Origin: Myxococcales bacterium
GTDB taxonomy: Bacteria > Myxococcota_A > Polyangia > Nannocystales > Nannocystaceae
Reading direction: 5' to 3'
Length of the DNA: 64,000 nt
Assembly: GCA_014240065.1 (NCBI GenBank)
Contig: JAAZXR010000007.1
Coordinates: forward strand, 1 to 64,000
The notes under the pieces were generated by a model. That model had not been told where the DNA came from. It was given only the letters and a program-made list of their open reading frames with translations, and did not search any database. Shown here piece after piece: positions 44,163-52,256 of this stretch. Position 1 is the stretch's first letter. Each line of letters opens with the position of its first letter. The position numbers and the translations under genes are program-made.

Positions 44163-44879
44163 ATGAAAGGCGCACCAGCTAGCGAGCCGGCCTCCCGGAA
44201 CAACCGAATTGAGTGGCTGCTGCGCAAAATTGAGCTGCTGCAGGGCCTCGAAGTCTTCGAATACGAACAACTCGTGGAGCACGCGGAACTCTACGAGCTC
44301 GCCCGCCGGCAGGTGATCTACCTGCGAGGAGATCCCGGGGACGCCATCTATTTCGTCCACGGGGGCCGCGTCAAATGCAGCAAGGTTACGCGGGACGGCA
44401 AGGAACTCACCCTGGCCTACCGTGGCGCGGGTGAGTGTTTTGGAGAGCTTGAGGTCTTCGGCCACGAACCACGCGACGAGATGGCGGAGGCCATGAAGAA
44501 CGCCATCATCACCTCCATCCCGGCGGAGTTGATGCTCGCGCTCCTCGAACGGCACCCGGTGATGTGTCGGAAATTCGCCGTGCTCATCGCGCGGCGACGG
44601 CGAGCCATGGAGACCAAGCTCGAGCACCTCGTGTTTCGTGACGTGCCCGCGAAGCTCGCCGCGCTCTTGCTCGAACTCGCCGACGATTTCGGAGTCCCCC
44701 ATGACGAAGGGACGTCCATCAGCCTCAAGATCACCCACCAAGAGATGGCAAATCTCATCGGCTCTACCCGCGAGACGGTGTCGCTCACCTTGGCGCAGTT
44801 TCGAGACACCGGGGCGATCCTCATCAACGGGCGCGCGGTGACAGTCACGTCGAAGACCAGGCTGCACGCGCTGATCTAG
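44163..44879 (+). CDS. Crp/Fnr-family transcription regulator
   Basis: 238 residues from the ATG at 44163. The N-terminal cyclic-nucleotide-binding fold (RQVIYLRGDPGDAIYFVHGG, AYRGAGECFGELEVFGH) is followed by a dimer helix and a winged helix-turn-helix (KITHQEMANLIGSTRETVSLTLAQF). The HTH matches the Crp signature. In the ligand pocket the usual cAMP-binding Arg/Ser pair is not obvious, so the ligand may differ; no Cys cluster for iron-sulfur is visible. Its promoter has a perfect palindrome upstream of the -35, which fits autoregulation and control of the divergent minor pilin operon. Its stop codon shares the tetranucleotide CTAG with the convergent pdxA stop. Confidence 0.9.
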   Translation: MKGAPASEPASRNNRIEWLLRKIELLQGLEVFEYEQLVEHAELYELARRQVIYLRGDPGDAIYFVHGGRVKCSKVTRDGKELTLAYRGAGECFGELEVFGHEPRDEMAEAMKNAIITSIPAELMLALLERHPVMCRKFAVLIARRRRAMETKLEHLVFRDVPAKLAALLLELADDFGVPHDEGTSISLKITHQEMANLIGSTRETVSLTLAQFRDTGAILINGRAVTVTSKTRLHALI

Positions 44880-45862
44880 TCGGCGTCGCCCGCCTGCGCC
44901 GCGAGCTTGCGCGCGAGCTCGATCGCCGCGAACATGCTCGACGGATTCGCCCGGCCCGTGCCCGCGATGTCGAACGCGGTGCCGTGATCCGGAGAGGTGC
45001 GCACGTAGGGGAGCCCGAGGGTCAGGTTCACGCCGTCGTGAAAGTGCGCGAGCTTGAAGGGGCCGAGACCTTGATCGTGATACATCGCGACCACGCCGTC
45101 GAATTCGCCCGCTTGATGGCGCGGGAACGCGGTGTCCGCGGGGAGCGGGCCCTCAAAGACGACGCCACGCCCCTCGCCCCAACGTTGGAGATCTTCGACC
45201 GCGGGAGCGATCACGTCGGCGTCTTCGTTCCCGAGCATGCCGCCCTCGCCCGCGTGAGGATTGAGCCCGAGCACGCCCACGCGCGGCGCCGCGACGCCGA
45301 ACCATCGTTGGAGCGCGCCCCCGAGCAGCCGCCCGACGGCCGAGACCGCGCCCATATCAACACGGTCGGGGACCTCGCGCAGGGGGACGTGGATAGTGAC
45401 GAGCGCCACCCGCAAGGTCGGTCCCACCAGGCACATCGCGAAGGAATCGACCTTCGACGACGCCGCCAGGTACTCGGTGTGCCCTGGGAAGCCAAACCCC
45501 GCCCGCTGACACGCGAGTTTCTCGATGGGGGCGGTGACGAGCCCTCCCAACGTCGCGGTGTTGAGCGCTGCGACCGCGGCTTCGAGCGCCTCCACCTGGG
45601 AGGCTGGATCTCCAGGTCCGCTCGAGCGCGAAAAGACCTCGGGCGCCGCGAGCATCGAGGTCGCGCGCGCCAGCCCCTCTGCGGCCCACGGCGCCCCACA
45701 CTCCGCCGCCGCCTCGAGCACGTCGCGACGGGCGAACAGGCGATCCTCCGGGCCGAGCTTGCCAGCGGCACACGCGCGAAGGATGAGCTCCGGTCCGATC
45801 CCGCGAGGATCTCCTTGGGTCACGGCGAGCGCCGCGCGGCGCGTGGGGGACGTGGCGGACAT
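44876..45862 (-). CDS. pdxA: 4-hydroxythreonine-4-phosphate dehydrogenase
   Basis: 328 residues, the family's usual length. The motifs AVTQGDPRGIGPELIL, FPGHTEYLA, LNPHAGEGGMLGNED and MYHDQGLGPFKLAHF (metal- and substrate-binding His and Asp residues) define PdxA. It oxidises 4-phosphohydroxy-threonine with NAD on the way to pyridoxal 5'-phosphate. The stop shares CTAG with the convergent crp-like gene. The ATG at 45862 has TAGATT 9 bp upstream and is separated from the divergent DUF3108 gene by only 27 bp, with the two -10 hexamers overlapping. Confidence 0.96.
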   Translation of the reverse strand: MSATSPTRRAALAVTQGDPRGIGPELILRACAAGKLGPEDRLFARRDVLEAAAECGAPWAAEGLARATSMLAAPEVFSRSSGPGDPASQVEALEAAVAALNTATLGGLVTAPIEKLACQRAGFGFPGHTEYLAASSKVDSFAMCLVGPTLRVALVTIHVPLREVPDRVDMGAVSAVGRLLGGALQRWFGVAAPRVGVLGLNPHAGEGGMLGNEDADVIAPAVEDLQRWGEGRGVVFEGPLPADTAFPRHQAGEFDGVVAMYHDQGLGPFKLAHFHDGVNLTLGLPYVRTSPDHGTAFDIAGTGRANPSSMFAAIELARKLAAQAGDAD

Positions 45863-45871
45863 GTCGGATTC

Positions 45872-45881
45872 AATCTACCAT
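45872..45881. promoter_or_regulatory. Bidirectional -10 element between pdxA and DUF3108 genes
   Basis: The ten bases aatctaccat hold TAGATT on the minus strand (45872-45877) and TACCAT on the plus strand (45876-45881), sharing the central TA. They end 9 bp before the pdxA ATG and 8 bp before the DUF3108 ATG. The intergenic space is 27 bp. No clear -35 is visible. Confidence 0.55.
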
Positions 45882-45889
45882 CTACGCGC

Positions 45890-47086
45890 ATGCTGCGACG
45901 ACGTACGCCACAGGCCCGACCCCCTCGGCGTCGCGCGCACCGACGAGCGTCGCGCGCCATCATCCTCGCGCTGGCGTGGGCGTGCCTCCACACCCACGTC
46001 GTCAGCGCCGCCTCAAAGCCAAAGACCACCAAATCACCGCTGGTGTCAGAGGCGTCACGCGAGGCGAAGACCCGCGCTCGCCGAACCAAGCGACAGGCCC
46101 GGCGACACCGGGCGAGGCACTCCAACGCGCACGACGCCGTGCGCGTCCCCACCGCGAACAGCCCCTCCGTACACATGCGAGCGCCCCCCTACCCGATCTC
46201 TGTCACGGGATGGAGCGCGACGCTCGACCGACCACGGTTCGACGACCGCCGCAGGCGGGGTCCCACGTCTGCGCCCGTGCGTCCCTGGGCCGATGTCCTG
46301 AGCCCCGGGCTCAAATTTCGCTTCGAGCTCTATTTCAGCGGGAATCCAACGGGGACTGTGGAAGCCTCCGTCGCCTCGCGAATCCCCGCGAACGGTCCCG
46401 AGGCTGCGCGCGGTCTCGCGGACACCGTCGAGCTGCGCGCGTACGCGAGCACCTCCGGCGTCCTGGGGATGTTCGCGACGGTCGAAGACGAGATGTCAAG
46501 CTTCGTCGACGCCAACTCTGGCGCCAGCGTGTTCACCACCAACATCGTCCGCCGCAGCGGCCTCATGACGCCGTACAAGCTCCGGGTCACGGAGACCTCT
46601 TTTGAAGGCCGCGGGTTCGCGCGTGTCGTCGACCAGAAAGACGAGCGGCGGCGACAGGTCGCGTCGAGGCTCCCAGAGCGCACCCTCGATCCCCTGAGCT
46701 TGATCGCGTGGGTCCGCTCGCTCAAGCTCGAGCCCGGCGAGCGGGCCGTGGCCCACACCCTGGATATCAGGGCACTTCTGCGGGTCGACATCGTCTCCCG
46801 CGGGCGCGAGGCGCCGGCGAAGATCCCCTCGCTGGCGACCGCCCTCGGAATTGGGGGCGACGATCTCGAGCTGCTCGAGGGGACGATGACCCGCGTCGAT
46901 CGATTTGGAGAGCCGGTGAAGGGAAAGGACCCGTACACCTTTCGAGCCTGGGTTTCCGCGGATTCACGACGGATCCCCGTGATCATGGAAACGAATATCT
47001 GGGTCGGCACCCTCCGACTCATCCTCGCCGGCTACGACCCCCCGCACGCATCCACCGACGCGCCCCTAAAACCGTCGGAACAGTGA
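45890..47086 (+). CDS. DUF3108-domain exported protein
   Basis: 398 residues from the ATG at 45890; a frame open far upstream lies antisense to pdxA and is not real. The Arg-rich N-terminus precedes a hydrophobic export signal (AIILALAWACLHTHVVSAAS), and a basic linker follows. The rest is a DUF3108 domain: LSPGLKFRFELYFSGNPTGT, VDANSGASVFTTNIVRRSGL, PLSLIAWVRSLKLEPGERA and the end FRAWVSADSRRIPVIMETNI. Function of the family is unknown; it is exported and beta-rich. It is divergent from pdxA with a 27-bp intergenic space. Confidence 0.8.
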   Translation: MLRRRTPQARPPRRRAHRRASRAIILALAWACLHTHVVSAASKPKTTKSPLVSEASREAKTRARRTKRQARRHRARHSNAHDAVRVPTANSPSVHMRAPPYPISVTGWSATLDRPRFDDRRRRGPTSAPVRPWADVLSPGLKFRFELYFSGNPTGTVEASVASRIPANGPEAARGLADTVELRAYASTSGVLGMFATVEDEMSSFVDANSGASVFTTNIVRRSGLMTPYKLRVTETSFEGRGFARVVDQKDERRRQVASRLPERTLDPLSLIAWVRSLKLEPGERAVAHTLDIRALLRVDIVSRGREAPAKIPSLATALGIGGDDLELLEGTMTRVDRFGEPVKGKDPYTFRAWVSADSRRIPVIMETNIWVGTLRLILAGYDPPHASTDAPLKPSEQ

Positions 47087-47210
47087 TCCCCGCCCCCAAC
47101 TTGCCCTAGTTTTGCTACACTTTGCCGCGCGGCGACCGAGGCAATCCCCGCGACACGCGGGCCGCCTCCCCGACTCGCCCCTCTCATCTCCCCGCCAGCC
47201 TGAGCCCAAT

Positions 47211-48503
47211 ATGCAGTACCGCCCCCTCTTTAAACTCGACTCCGGCGGAATGGCGGAGGTCTACGTCGCAGAAGCCGAAGCCATGGCCGGCTTCACGCGC
47301 CGCGTCGCGATCAAACGCATCCTCCCAGGACTCCTCAAGGACGAGAAGTTCGTCCGCATGTTCCTGGACGAGGCGCGGCTGAGCCTCAACCTCAACCACG
47401 CGAACATCGTCTCCGTGTTCGACATCGGCAAGTCGGACAACACCTACTTCATCGTCATGGAGTACGTGGAGGGGACCAACCTCAAGAGCCTGCTCGAGCA
47501 CTTCTCATCCCACGGGCGCAGGCTCCCCGTCGCCCTCACTGTGTGGCTGCTCATCGAGGTGCTCAAAGGTCTCGACTACGCCCACAGTCTCCGCGACGAA
47601 CAGTCCGGTGAATCTGTCGGCATCGTGCACCGAGACATCTCCCCGCCGAACATCTTGATCTCGTGGAACGGCGAGGTGAAATTGACGGACTTTGGGCTCG
47701 CGAAGGCGACCACCCAGGTGGAGTCGACCGACCCAGGAGTGGTGAAGGGGAAGTTCAGCTACCTGTCACCAGAGGCCGCGCAAGGGCACGAGGTCGACCT
47801 GCGAACCGACATCTTCGCGGTCGGCATCCTCGGCTACGAGATGCTCACGGGTCGCCGGTTGTTCCTCGGCAAGACGGACTTTGACACGGTCGAGAAAGTC
47901 CGCGCCGCGCAGGTCCCCCAGATTTCCGAGATCAACGAGGAGGTGCCCGAAGATCTCGAGAAGATCCTGCGGAAGGCGCTCGCCAAGGATCCAGACGACC
48001 GTTACTTGACCTCCTCCGCCTTCGCCGACGACCTCGTCGGAGTCCTGTTCTCCCACCGCTTACGCGTGAGTGACCGCGACCTCAAACAGGTCCTCGCGGA
48101 GTACCGCGCCACCCGAAAAGAACAAAGTGGCGCGAAGCTTAAACTCAGCAGCGGGAACGACCTGATCATGGGACTCCTCGCCGATGAGATGACGAGCTTT
48201 CGCTCCATCGAAGACGTGGAAGACGACTCGCTCATCGATGGCGCCCGACCACTCGACACGTTGATGGGCGGTGAGCTCCCCTCCATCGACGACCTCACCG
48301 GTGGTGGGGACTTGGTCACCCCAGCCCCCGGTCCGCTGCCAAGAAGGACCGCCCACACGGGCTCAGGGCCGATGCGAAAGAGCCCGGCTCCCAAACAATC
48401 GGGCGGGGCGGGGCGATACGTCTTGCTCTTGCTGTTGCTCGTCGCCGCCGGCGCGGGCTGGTTTTTCCTCGCCGGCCCCGGCAAGGAGATGCTCCCAATC
48501 TAG
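47211..48503 (+). CDS. Ser/Thr protein kinase with C-terminal membrane anchor
   Basis: 430 residues from the ATG at 47211. The kinase domain begins almost at residue 1 (FKLDSGGMAEVYVAEAE), with Lys in VAIKRI, the catalytic loop HRDISPPNI, DFG in LTDFGLA, and SPEAAQG. HRD is intact, with Ile-Ser-Pro in place of Leu-Lys-Pro; the Lys usually after HRDxK is Ser, a variant common in myxobacterial kinases. A ~130-residue acidic juxtamembrane region is followed by one C-terminal membrane helix (YVLLLLLLVAAGAGWFFL) and a very short tail, so there is no external sensor domain. TGCTACACT at 47113-47121 is a possible extended -10, giving a leader of about 85 nt. Confidence 0.9.
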   Translation: MQYRPLFKLDSGGMAEVYVAEAEAMAGFTRRVAIKRILPGLLKDEKFVRMFLDEARLSLNLNHANIVSVFDIGKSDNTYFIVMEYVEGTNLKSLLEHFSSHGRRLPVALTVWLLIEVLKGLDYAHSLRDEQSGESVGIVHRDISPPNILISWNGEVKLTDFGLAKATTQVESTDPGVVKGKFSYLSPEAAQGHEVDLRTDIFAVGILGYEMLTGRRLFLGKTDFDTVEKVRAAQVPQISEINEEVPEDLEKILRKALAKDPDDRYLTSSAFADDLVGVLFSHRLRVSDRDLKQVLAEYRATRKEQSGAKLKLSSGNDLIMGLLADEMTSFRSIEDVEDDSLIDGARPLDTLMGGELPSIDDLTGGGDLVTPAPGPLPRRTAHTGSGPMRKSPAPKQSGGAGRYVLLLLLLVAAGAGWFFLAGPGKEMLPI

Positions 48504-48563
48504 GGCCGCCGCTCGGGTCCCTCGTGACCCCGCAGGCGACGCTCTCAACGACCGGACGAATCC

Positions 48564-49520
48564 ATGGGTGAACCCGCAGACAGCGCATCGATCGAAGGCT
48601 CCTCGAGTGACAAGGTGAGCTTGATTTCGCACCCCTCGAGCGGGCGGGTCCTGTGCATTGGGGGCGGCAACGTCACCCGCGTCAGCACGCTGCTCCAGCA
48701 CTCCCAATACCAGGTCAGCAAGCTCGCCGCGGCGTCACCCGACGACCACATCACGAAGCTCGTCGCGACATTTATTCCAGACATCGTCTTCGTCAACCTC
48801 GCGAGCGATGACGACAGGAGCCTCTCGATCTTGGAGCTGCTCGCCTACGACCGTCGCACCAACGGGATCCCCATCGTCGCCGCGATCGGACCTGAGGTCC
48901 CCGAGGCGAGATGCATCGAGGCGTATGGCCGCAGCAGCTGCGACTTCGTCCGCGCGGACGCGACGGCCACGGAGATCCTCGCGAAGACCCACCTGCTCTT
49001 GCGCCTCGCCCGCTCGCGATCACCGGCGCCGGCGGTGGTCGCGTCCGCGCCGTCGAACGAGCGCGCCGCGAATGACGACGCGCAGGCGATTCGGCTGCTC
49101 GATCATGACACGGGCCTTTGCACGAAGGAGTACCTGTACCACCGCATCTCGAGCGAGGTCACCCGCGCGCGACGGTACGAGCGCAGCCTCAGCGTCCTCG
49201 CCATCCGATGCGGAGCCCAAAACTCTCCGGCCGCTCATCGTTCGATCGCCGGGAAGCTCCGCGGGATTTTGCGGAGACCAGACGTCGTCGCGAACTTTGG
49301 CGAGAATTGCTGGGTCGCCCTCCTCCCGGAGGCGGAGGTGAGCGACATCAACAGCCTCATGGAGAGGCTCCGCGCCGAGCTCGCCGACTTCGGGGCGTGC
49401 GCCTTTGGACGGGCTGGCCTCGACCACGACAGCGGTATGGGCGCTCACACGCCCGAAGAGCTCATCCACGCCGCGCGGAAAAAGTGTGACGCCGGAGATT
49501 CGCCGCCGACATCCGCATGA
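48564..49520 (+). CDS. Protein with decayed receiver and decayed GGDEF domains
   Basis: 318 residues starting 60 bp after the kinase gene. Residues ~25-155 have the receiver fold pattern (RVLCIGGGN, then PDIVFVNLASDDDRSLSILEL, GIPIVAAIG), but the phospho-acceptor Asp is Asn (FVNLAS) and the acidic pair and Lys are missing. Residues ~180-310 resemble a GGDEF domain (DHDTGLCTKEYLYHRISSEV, then RRYERSLSVLAIRCG), but the active-site signature is FGENCW where GGDEF should be. Neither phosphotransfer nor cyclic-di-GMP synthesis is expected. It may act as a scaffold for the neighbouring kinase. These assignments come from motif positions and are moderately secure. Confidence 0.7.
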   Translation: MGEPADSASIEGSSSDKVSLISHPSSGRVLCIGGGNVTRVSTLLQHSQYQVSKLAAASPDDHITKLVATFIPDIVFVNLASDDDRSLSILELLAYDRRTNGIPIVAAIGPEVPEARCIEAYGRSSCDFVRADATATEILAKTHLLLRLARSRSPAPAVVASAPSNERAANDDAQAIRLLDHDTGLCTKEYLYHRISSEVTRARRYERSLSVLAIRCGAQNSPAAHRSIAGKLRGILRRPDVVANFGENCWVALLPEAEVSDINSLMERLRAELADFGACAFGRAGLDHDSGMGAHTPEELIHAARKKCDAGDSPPTSA

Positions 49521-49539
49521 CGGCATGAGGGCGCCAATG

Positions 49540-49548
49540 TGCTAGCGT
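49540..49548 (+). promoter_or_regulatory. Extended -10 element of gamma-carbonic anhydrase gene
   Basis: TGCTAGCGT, identical to the lon element, with hexamer TAGCGT at 49543-49548, lies 6 bp before the ATG at 49555. No -35 is visible at 17 bp. Confidence 0.4.
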
Positions 49549-49554
49549 CCTCGC

Positions 49555-50067
49555 ATGCTCCAGCACTTCCGCGGCACCTCGCCTAGCGTCTCCGACGACG
49601 CCTTCGTCCATGAAGCGGCGGTGCTCATCGGCGCCGTCGAGGTGGGATCCGAGTCCAGCATCTGGCCCAACACCACGTTGCGCGGTGACGACGGCCCGAT
49701 CCTCATCGGCGCCCAGACTTCGATTCAGGACGGCACCACGATCCACTGCACCGAGGGGTTCTCACGAACCACCGTGGGATCCCGCGTCACCGTCGGCCAC
49801 AACGTCATCCTCCACGGCTGCACGATCGGGGACGACTGCCTCGTCGGGATGGGCGCGATTGTATTGGACAACGCGAGGATTGAATCCGGCGCCCTCGTCG
49901 CCGCGGGGACCGTCATCCCAGCGGGGAAGATCGTGGAGGCCGGGACCATGGTGGTCGGGAACCCATTCCGCGTCGTCCGGACTTGCGGCGACAAAGACCG
50001 CGCCCTGATCGAGTTCTCGTGGCGCGCCTACGTCCGACGGGCTGCGGATTACCTCGCTCAGACCTGA
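49555..50067 (+). CDS. Gamma-class carbonic anhydrase-like protein
   Basis: 170 residues, the usual length of gamma-carbonic anhydrase homologues (YrdA/CaiE type). It is a left-handed beta-helix of hexapeptide repeats (VLIGAVEVGSESSIWPNTTL onward). The three zinc histidines are present: one in TTIHCT and two in VGHNVILHG, in the usual spacing. It may hydrate carbon dioxide or be a related acyltransferase-fold protein; many members have no measured activity. It is the first gene of an operon with a kinase-like protein 20 bp downstream and a DUF2141 protein after that. Confidence 0.9.
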   Translation: MLQHFRGTSPSVSDDAFVHEAAVLIGAVEVGSESSIWPNTTLRGDDGPILIGAQTSIQDGTTIHCTEGFSRTTVGSRVTVGHNVILHGCTIGDDCLVGMGAIVLDNARIESGALVAAGTVIPAGKIVEAGTMVVGNPFRVVRTCGDKDRALIEFSWRAYVRRAADYLAQT

Positions 50068-50087
50068 GCAGACGTGAGGGGCCAACC

Positions 50088-51110
50088 ATGATGATCTCCA
50101 CCCGAAAACGCGTGGTCTCGATCTCCCCGGACCTGCGCGCGTACCTGCACCGCCACGGGCGCGAGGTCGCCCTCCCGCTGACGTACGAAGATCTGCTGCG
50201 GTACGGTGACACCACCCCTGTCTACGATAAGCGCGGCCGCGACACCCTGTGGGAGACGGTGCTGTATCCGGCGGTCGAGCGCTCCCAAATCGCCACGCAG
50301 CTGGTCGAGACCTACGCGATGCTCAAGGTCAAAGGCGACACCTCGCTCATGCGGCACCTGGTGACCGACAGGGTCGACGTGTGCAGCTTCGGGAACACCC
50401 AGCCCTTCCGAGTCCGGATCCTCAACACCCTCAACGAGAACTTCGACTACTTCTACGTCAAGCGCGCCGACGCCTCCCGCATCTACGGGCTCGAACTCGA
50501 GCACATCCTCTCACCCAACCGTATCGCCTACCTGTCGTGCCAAAACACGATCATCGAGGAGCACATCTCGGGGATCCCAGGCGACGTCTTTTGCAGAGAC
50601 TACCTCGAGGGCGTCCACCTCGACGAGGTCCGCCTCGCCAAGGAATTCGTAAAATTCAACGAGCGCTGTTTCATTCGGCTCTTGGGTGACATGCACTCCG
50701 GTAATTTCGTCGTGGATATGACCCCCGACTTTGACGAGACCGTCTACCGAATCCGCGCCATCGACTTCGATCAACAGTGCTACGAGCCGCGCTGCTCGGT
50801 GTACCTGCCCCAGTACTACAAGGAGAACAACCCCATCATCTTCCTGGGGATGCGCACCATGACCCCCGAGACGACCCTCCAGTATCGTGAAGAGGAGCGG
50901 ACGCTCACGCGGATCCGCGCGGCGTCGGAGCGCACCCGCATCGAGGATCTCCTCGAGACCATGGCCCGCGACGTGCTCGCCCCAACCGAGCATGTGGAAC
51001 AGCTCGCGTCCGAGCTGAGCCAGCACTACAACGACACGCGATTCCTCGCCTGCGCGAGCATGGGAGCGCTGGTGCGCGCCTCCTTGAGGACGATTGAGGA
51101 GGCCAGATGA
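50088..51110 (+). CDS. Hypothetical kinase-like phosphotransferase
   Basis: 340 residues from the ATG at 50088. No named family was recognised. The middle contains FIRLLGDMHSGNFVVDMTPD followed by YRIRAIDFDQQCYEPR, which has the form of the catalytic and metal-binding loops (GDxHxGN, then DFD) of the aminoglycoside-phosphotransferase/protein-kinase-like fold. The N-terminal lobe has VKRADASRIYGLE and IAYLSCQNTIIEEHI, but no clear Gly-rich loop. It may phosphorylate a small molecule or protein. It is the second gene of an operon with gamma-carbonic anhydrase and DUF2141, and its stop overlaps the next ATG by 4 bp. Confidence 0.7.
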   Translation: MMISTRKRVVSISPDLRAYLHRHGREVALPLTYEDLLRYGDTTPVYDKRGRDTLWETVLYPAVERSQIATQLVETYAMLKVKGDTSLMRHLVTDRVDVCSFGNTQPFRVRILNTLNENFDYFYVKRADASRIYGLELEHILSPNRIAYLSCQNTIIEEHISGIPGDVFCRDYLEGVHLDEVRLAKEFVKFNERCFIRLLGDMHSGNFVVDMTPDFDETVYRIRAIDFDQQCYEPRCSVYLPQYYKENNPIIFLGMRTMTPETTLQYREEERTLTRIRAASERTRIEDLLETMARDVLAPTEHVEQLASELSQHYNDTRFLACASMGALVRASLRTIEEAR

Positions 51111-51703
51111 ACGGGCCCACCACAGCCCCCAGGGGCCGCGATGGGCGGCGAGGACGCGCGGTCCCTAAAAATCGTTGCGCCTCGGCTCGTTCGTGTCACA
51201 CCTCTCGGGTGAAGACGACACGGGATTGGGAGCGTCACCTTCGGCGATGGGGGCTCGCAGCCCTCCTCGTGGCGCCGGCGGCGGCTCCGTCGAGCGCCGC
51301 CGCGCTGTCGCTAGAACAGCGAGCCGACGCAGGCGACCTCGACATTCGCTTGACGAACCTGCGGAGCGGAGACGGCTACGTGCTGCTGTTGGTGTTCGAC
51401 GACCCCGGCGGATTTCCAAACGCGAGCGCGAAGGCGGTCCACACCGCCCGCATCCCCGCGAACAAAGGTCGCGTCACCCACCTGGTCCCTGGGCTCGCTG
51501 CGGGTCGATACGCGGTCACAGTCGTCCACGACGAGAACGACAACAAGAAGTTAGACAAGAACGTCTTCGGAATTCCAAAGGAGGGGTGGGGCACCTCGCG
51601 AAATCCACGACCGCGCACCCGCGCGCCGCGATGGTCCGAGTCGTCTTTCGCCCTCGAGCCCGGGGCCAAGAAGGCCGTCTCCATCTCCTTGCTGTACCCC
51701 TAG
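51107..51703 (+). CDS. DUF2141-domain exported protein
   Basis: 198 residues from the ATG that overlaps the upstream stop by 4 bp; a GTG at 51209 would give 164 residues and put the signal peptide (WGLAALLVAPAAAPSSAAA) nearer the start. The domain LDIRLTNLRSGDGYVLLLVF, then GRYAVTVVHDENDNKKLDKN, then FGIPKEGWGTS is the DUF2141 signature, with an Asp/Asn-rich loop that may bind calcium. Function of the family is unknown. Its stop shares the tetranucleotide CTAG with the convergent Lrp gene, as also seen for crp-pdxA. Confidence 0.85.
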   Translation: MNGPTTAPRGRDGRRGRAVPKNRCASARSCHTSRVKTTRDWERHLRRWGLAALLVAPAAAPSSAAALSLEQRADAGDLDIRLTNLRSGDGYVLLLVFDDPGGFPNASAKAVHTARIPANKGRVTHLVPGLAAGRYAVTVVHDENDNKKLDKNVFGIPKEGWGTSRNPRPRTRAPRWSESSFALEPGAKKAVSISLLYP

Positions 51704-52167
51704 CCGTCGAGGTAGTCCGGGAGCACGGGCCGCCTGCTCTGCTCAAAGATCAGCGCGGTCTCGATATTCCCCACGGCCTCGTGCGCGGTGAGGCTCGTCC
51801 ACGTGAGGTCTCGGAGGTGCTCTGTGTCGCGCACGGCCACCTCGATTAAGAAGTCATCGGCGCCGGAGAGTTGATACACCGAAATGACCTCCGGCAGCGT
51901 CCACACGTGGGCCGAGAAGGTCTGAAAATCCTCCCGTCCGTGATGCCGGAGGCGCACCGAGACCATCGCCCGAATCCCGATGCCGAGCGCCTTTGGATCG
52001 ATGTCCACGGTGGCCCTGCGCAACACCCCCGACGACCACAGCCGGCGCACCCGCTCGAGGCAGCTCGAAGGAGACAAGCCCACCGCTGCGGCGAGGGTCT
52101 TGTTGGCACACCGCCCATCCTTTTGCAGTCCGGCCAAAATCGCCCGGTCAATTTGGTCAAGTGTCAT
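51700..52167 (-). CDS. Lrp/AsnC-family transcription regulator
   Basis: 155 residues, the standard Lrp length. The winged HTH (LDQIDRAILAGLQKDGRCAN, then TLAAAVGLSPSSCLERVRRL) is followed by the RAM/AsnC ligand-binding domain (VISVYQLSGADDFLIEVAVR). Lrp proteins sense amino acids and often control exporters. It is divergent from the thrE-like exporter across an AT-rich 89-bp gap, so it probably regulates that gene and itself. The stop shares CTAG with the convergent DUF2141 gene. Confidence 0.93.
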   Translation of the reverse strand: MTLDQIDRAILAGLQKDGRCANKTLAAAVGLSPSSCLERVRRLWSSGVLRRATVDIDPKALGIGIRAMVSVRLRHHGREDFQTFSAHVWTLPEVISVYQLSGADDFLIEVAVRDTEHLRDLTWTSLTAHEAVGNIETALIFEQSRRPVLPDYLDG

Positions 52168-52197
52168 TTGCTACCTGTAGTTTGATATTTAATTCGG

Positions 52198-52225
52198 TTG
52201 AATGGTTCTTTAACTTGATTATCTT
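52198..52225 (+). promoter_or_regulatory. Promoter and AT-rich control region of thrE-like gene
   Basis: TTGAAT (52198-52203), 16 bp, TATCTT (52220-52225) within the AT-rich 89-bp gap between Lrp and ThrE genes, followed by the ribosome site AAAGGAA before the ATG at 52257. Lrp sites are AT-rich and degenerate, so the gap as a whole is the likely operator. Confidence 0.45.
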
Positions 52226-52256
52226 GGTTCTAGATTCGAGTCAAAGGAATTTCACA

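Noticed and set aside
44984-45889. Upstream 302-codon extension of the DUF3108 frame
   Set aside because: It lies entirely antisense to pdxA and has no homology; the ATG at 45890 has a -10 hexamer 8 bp upstream and begins an export signal.
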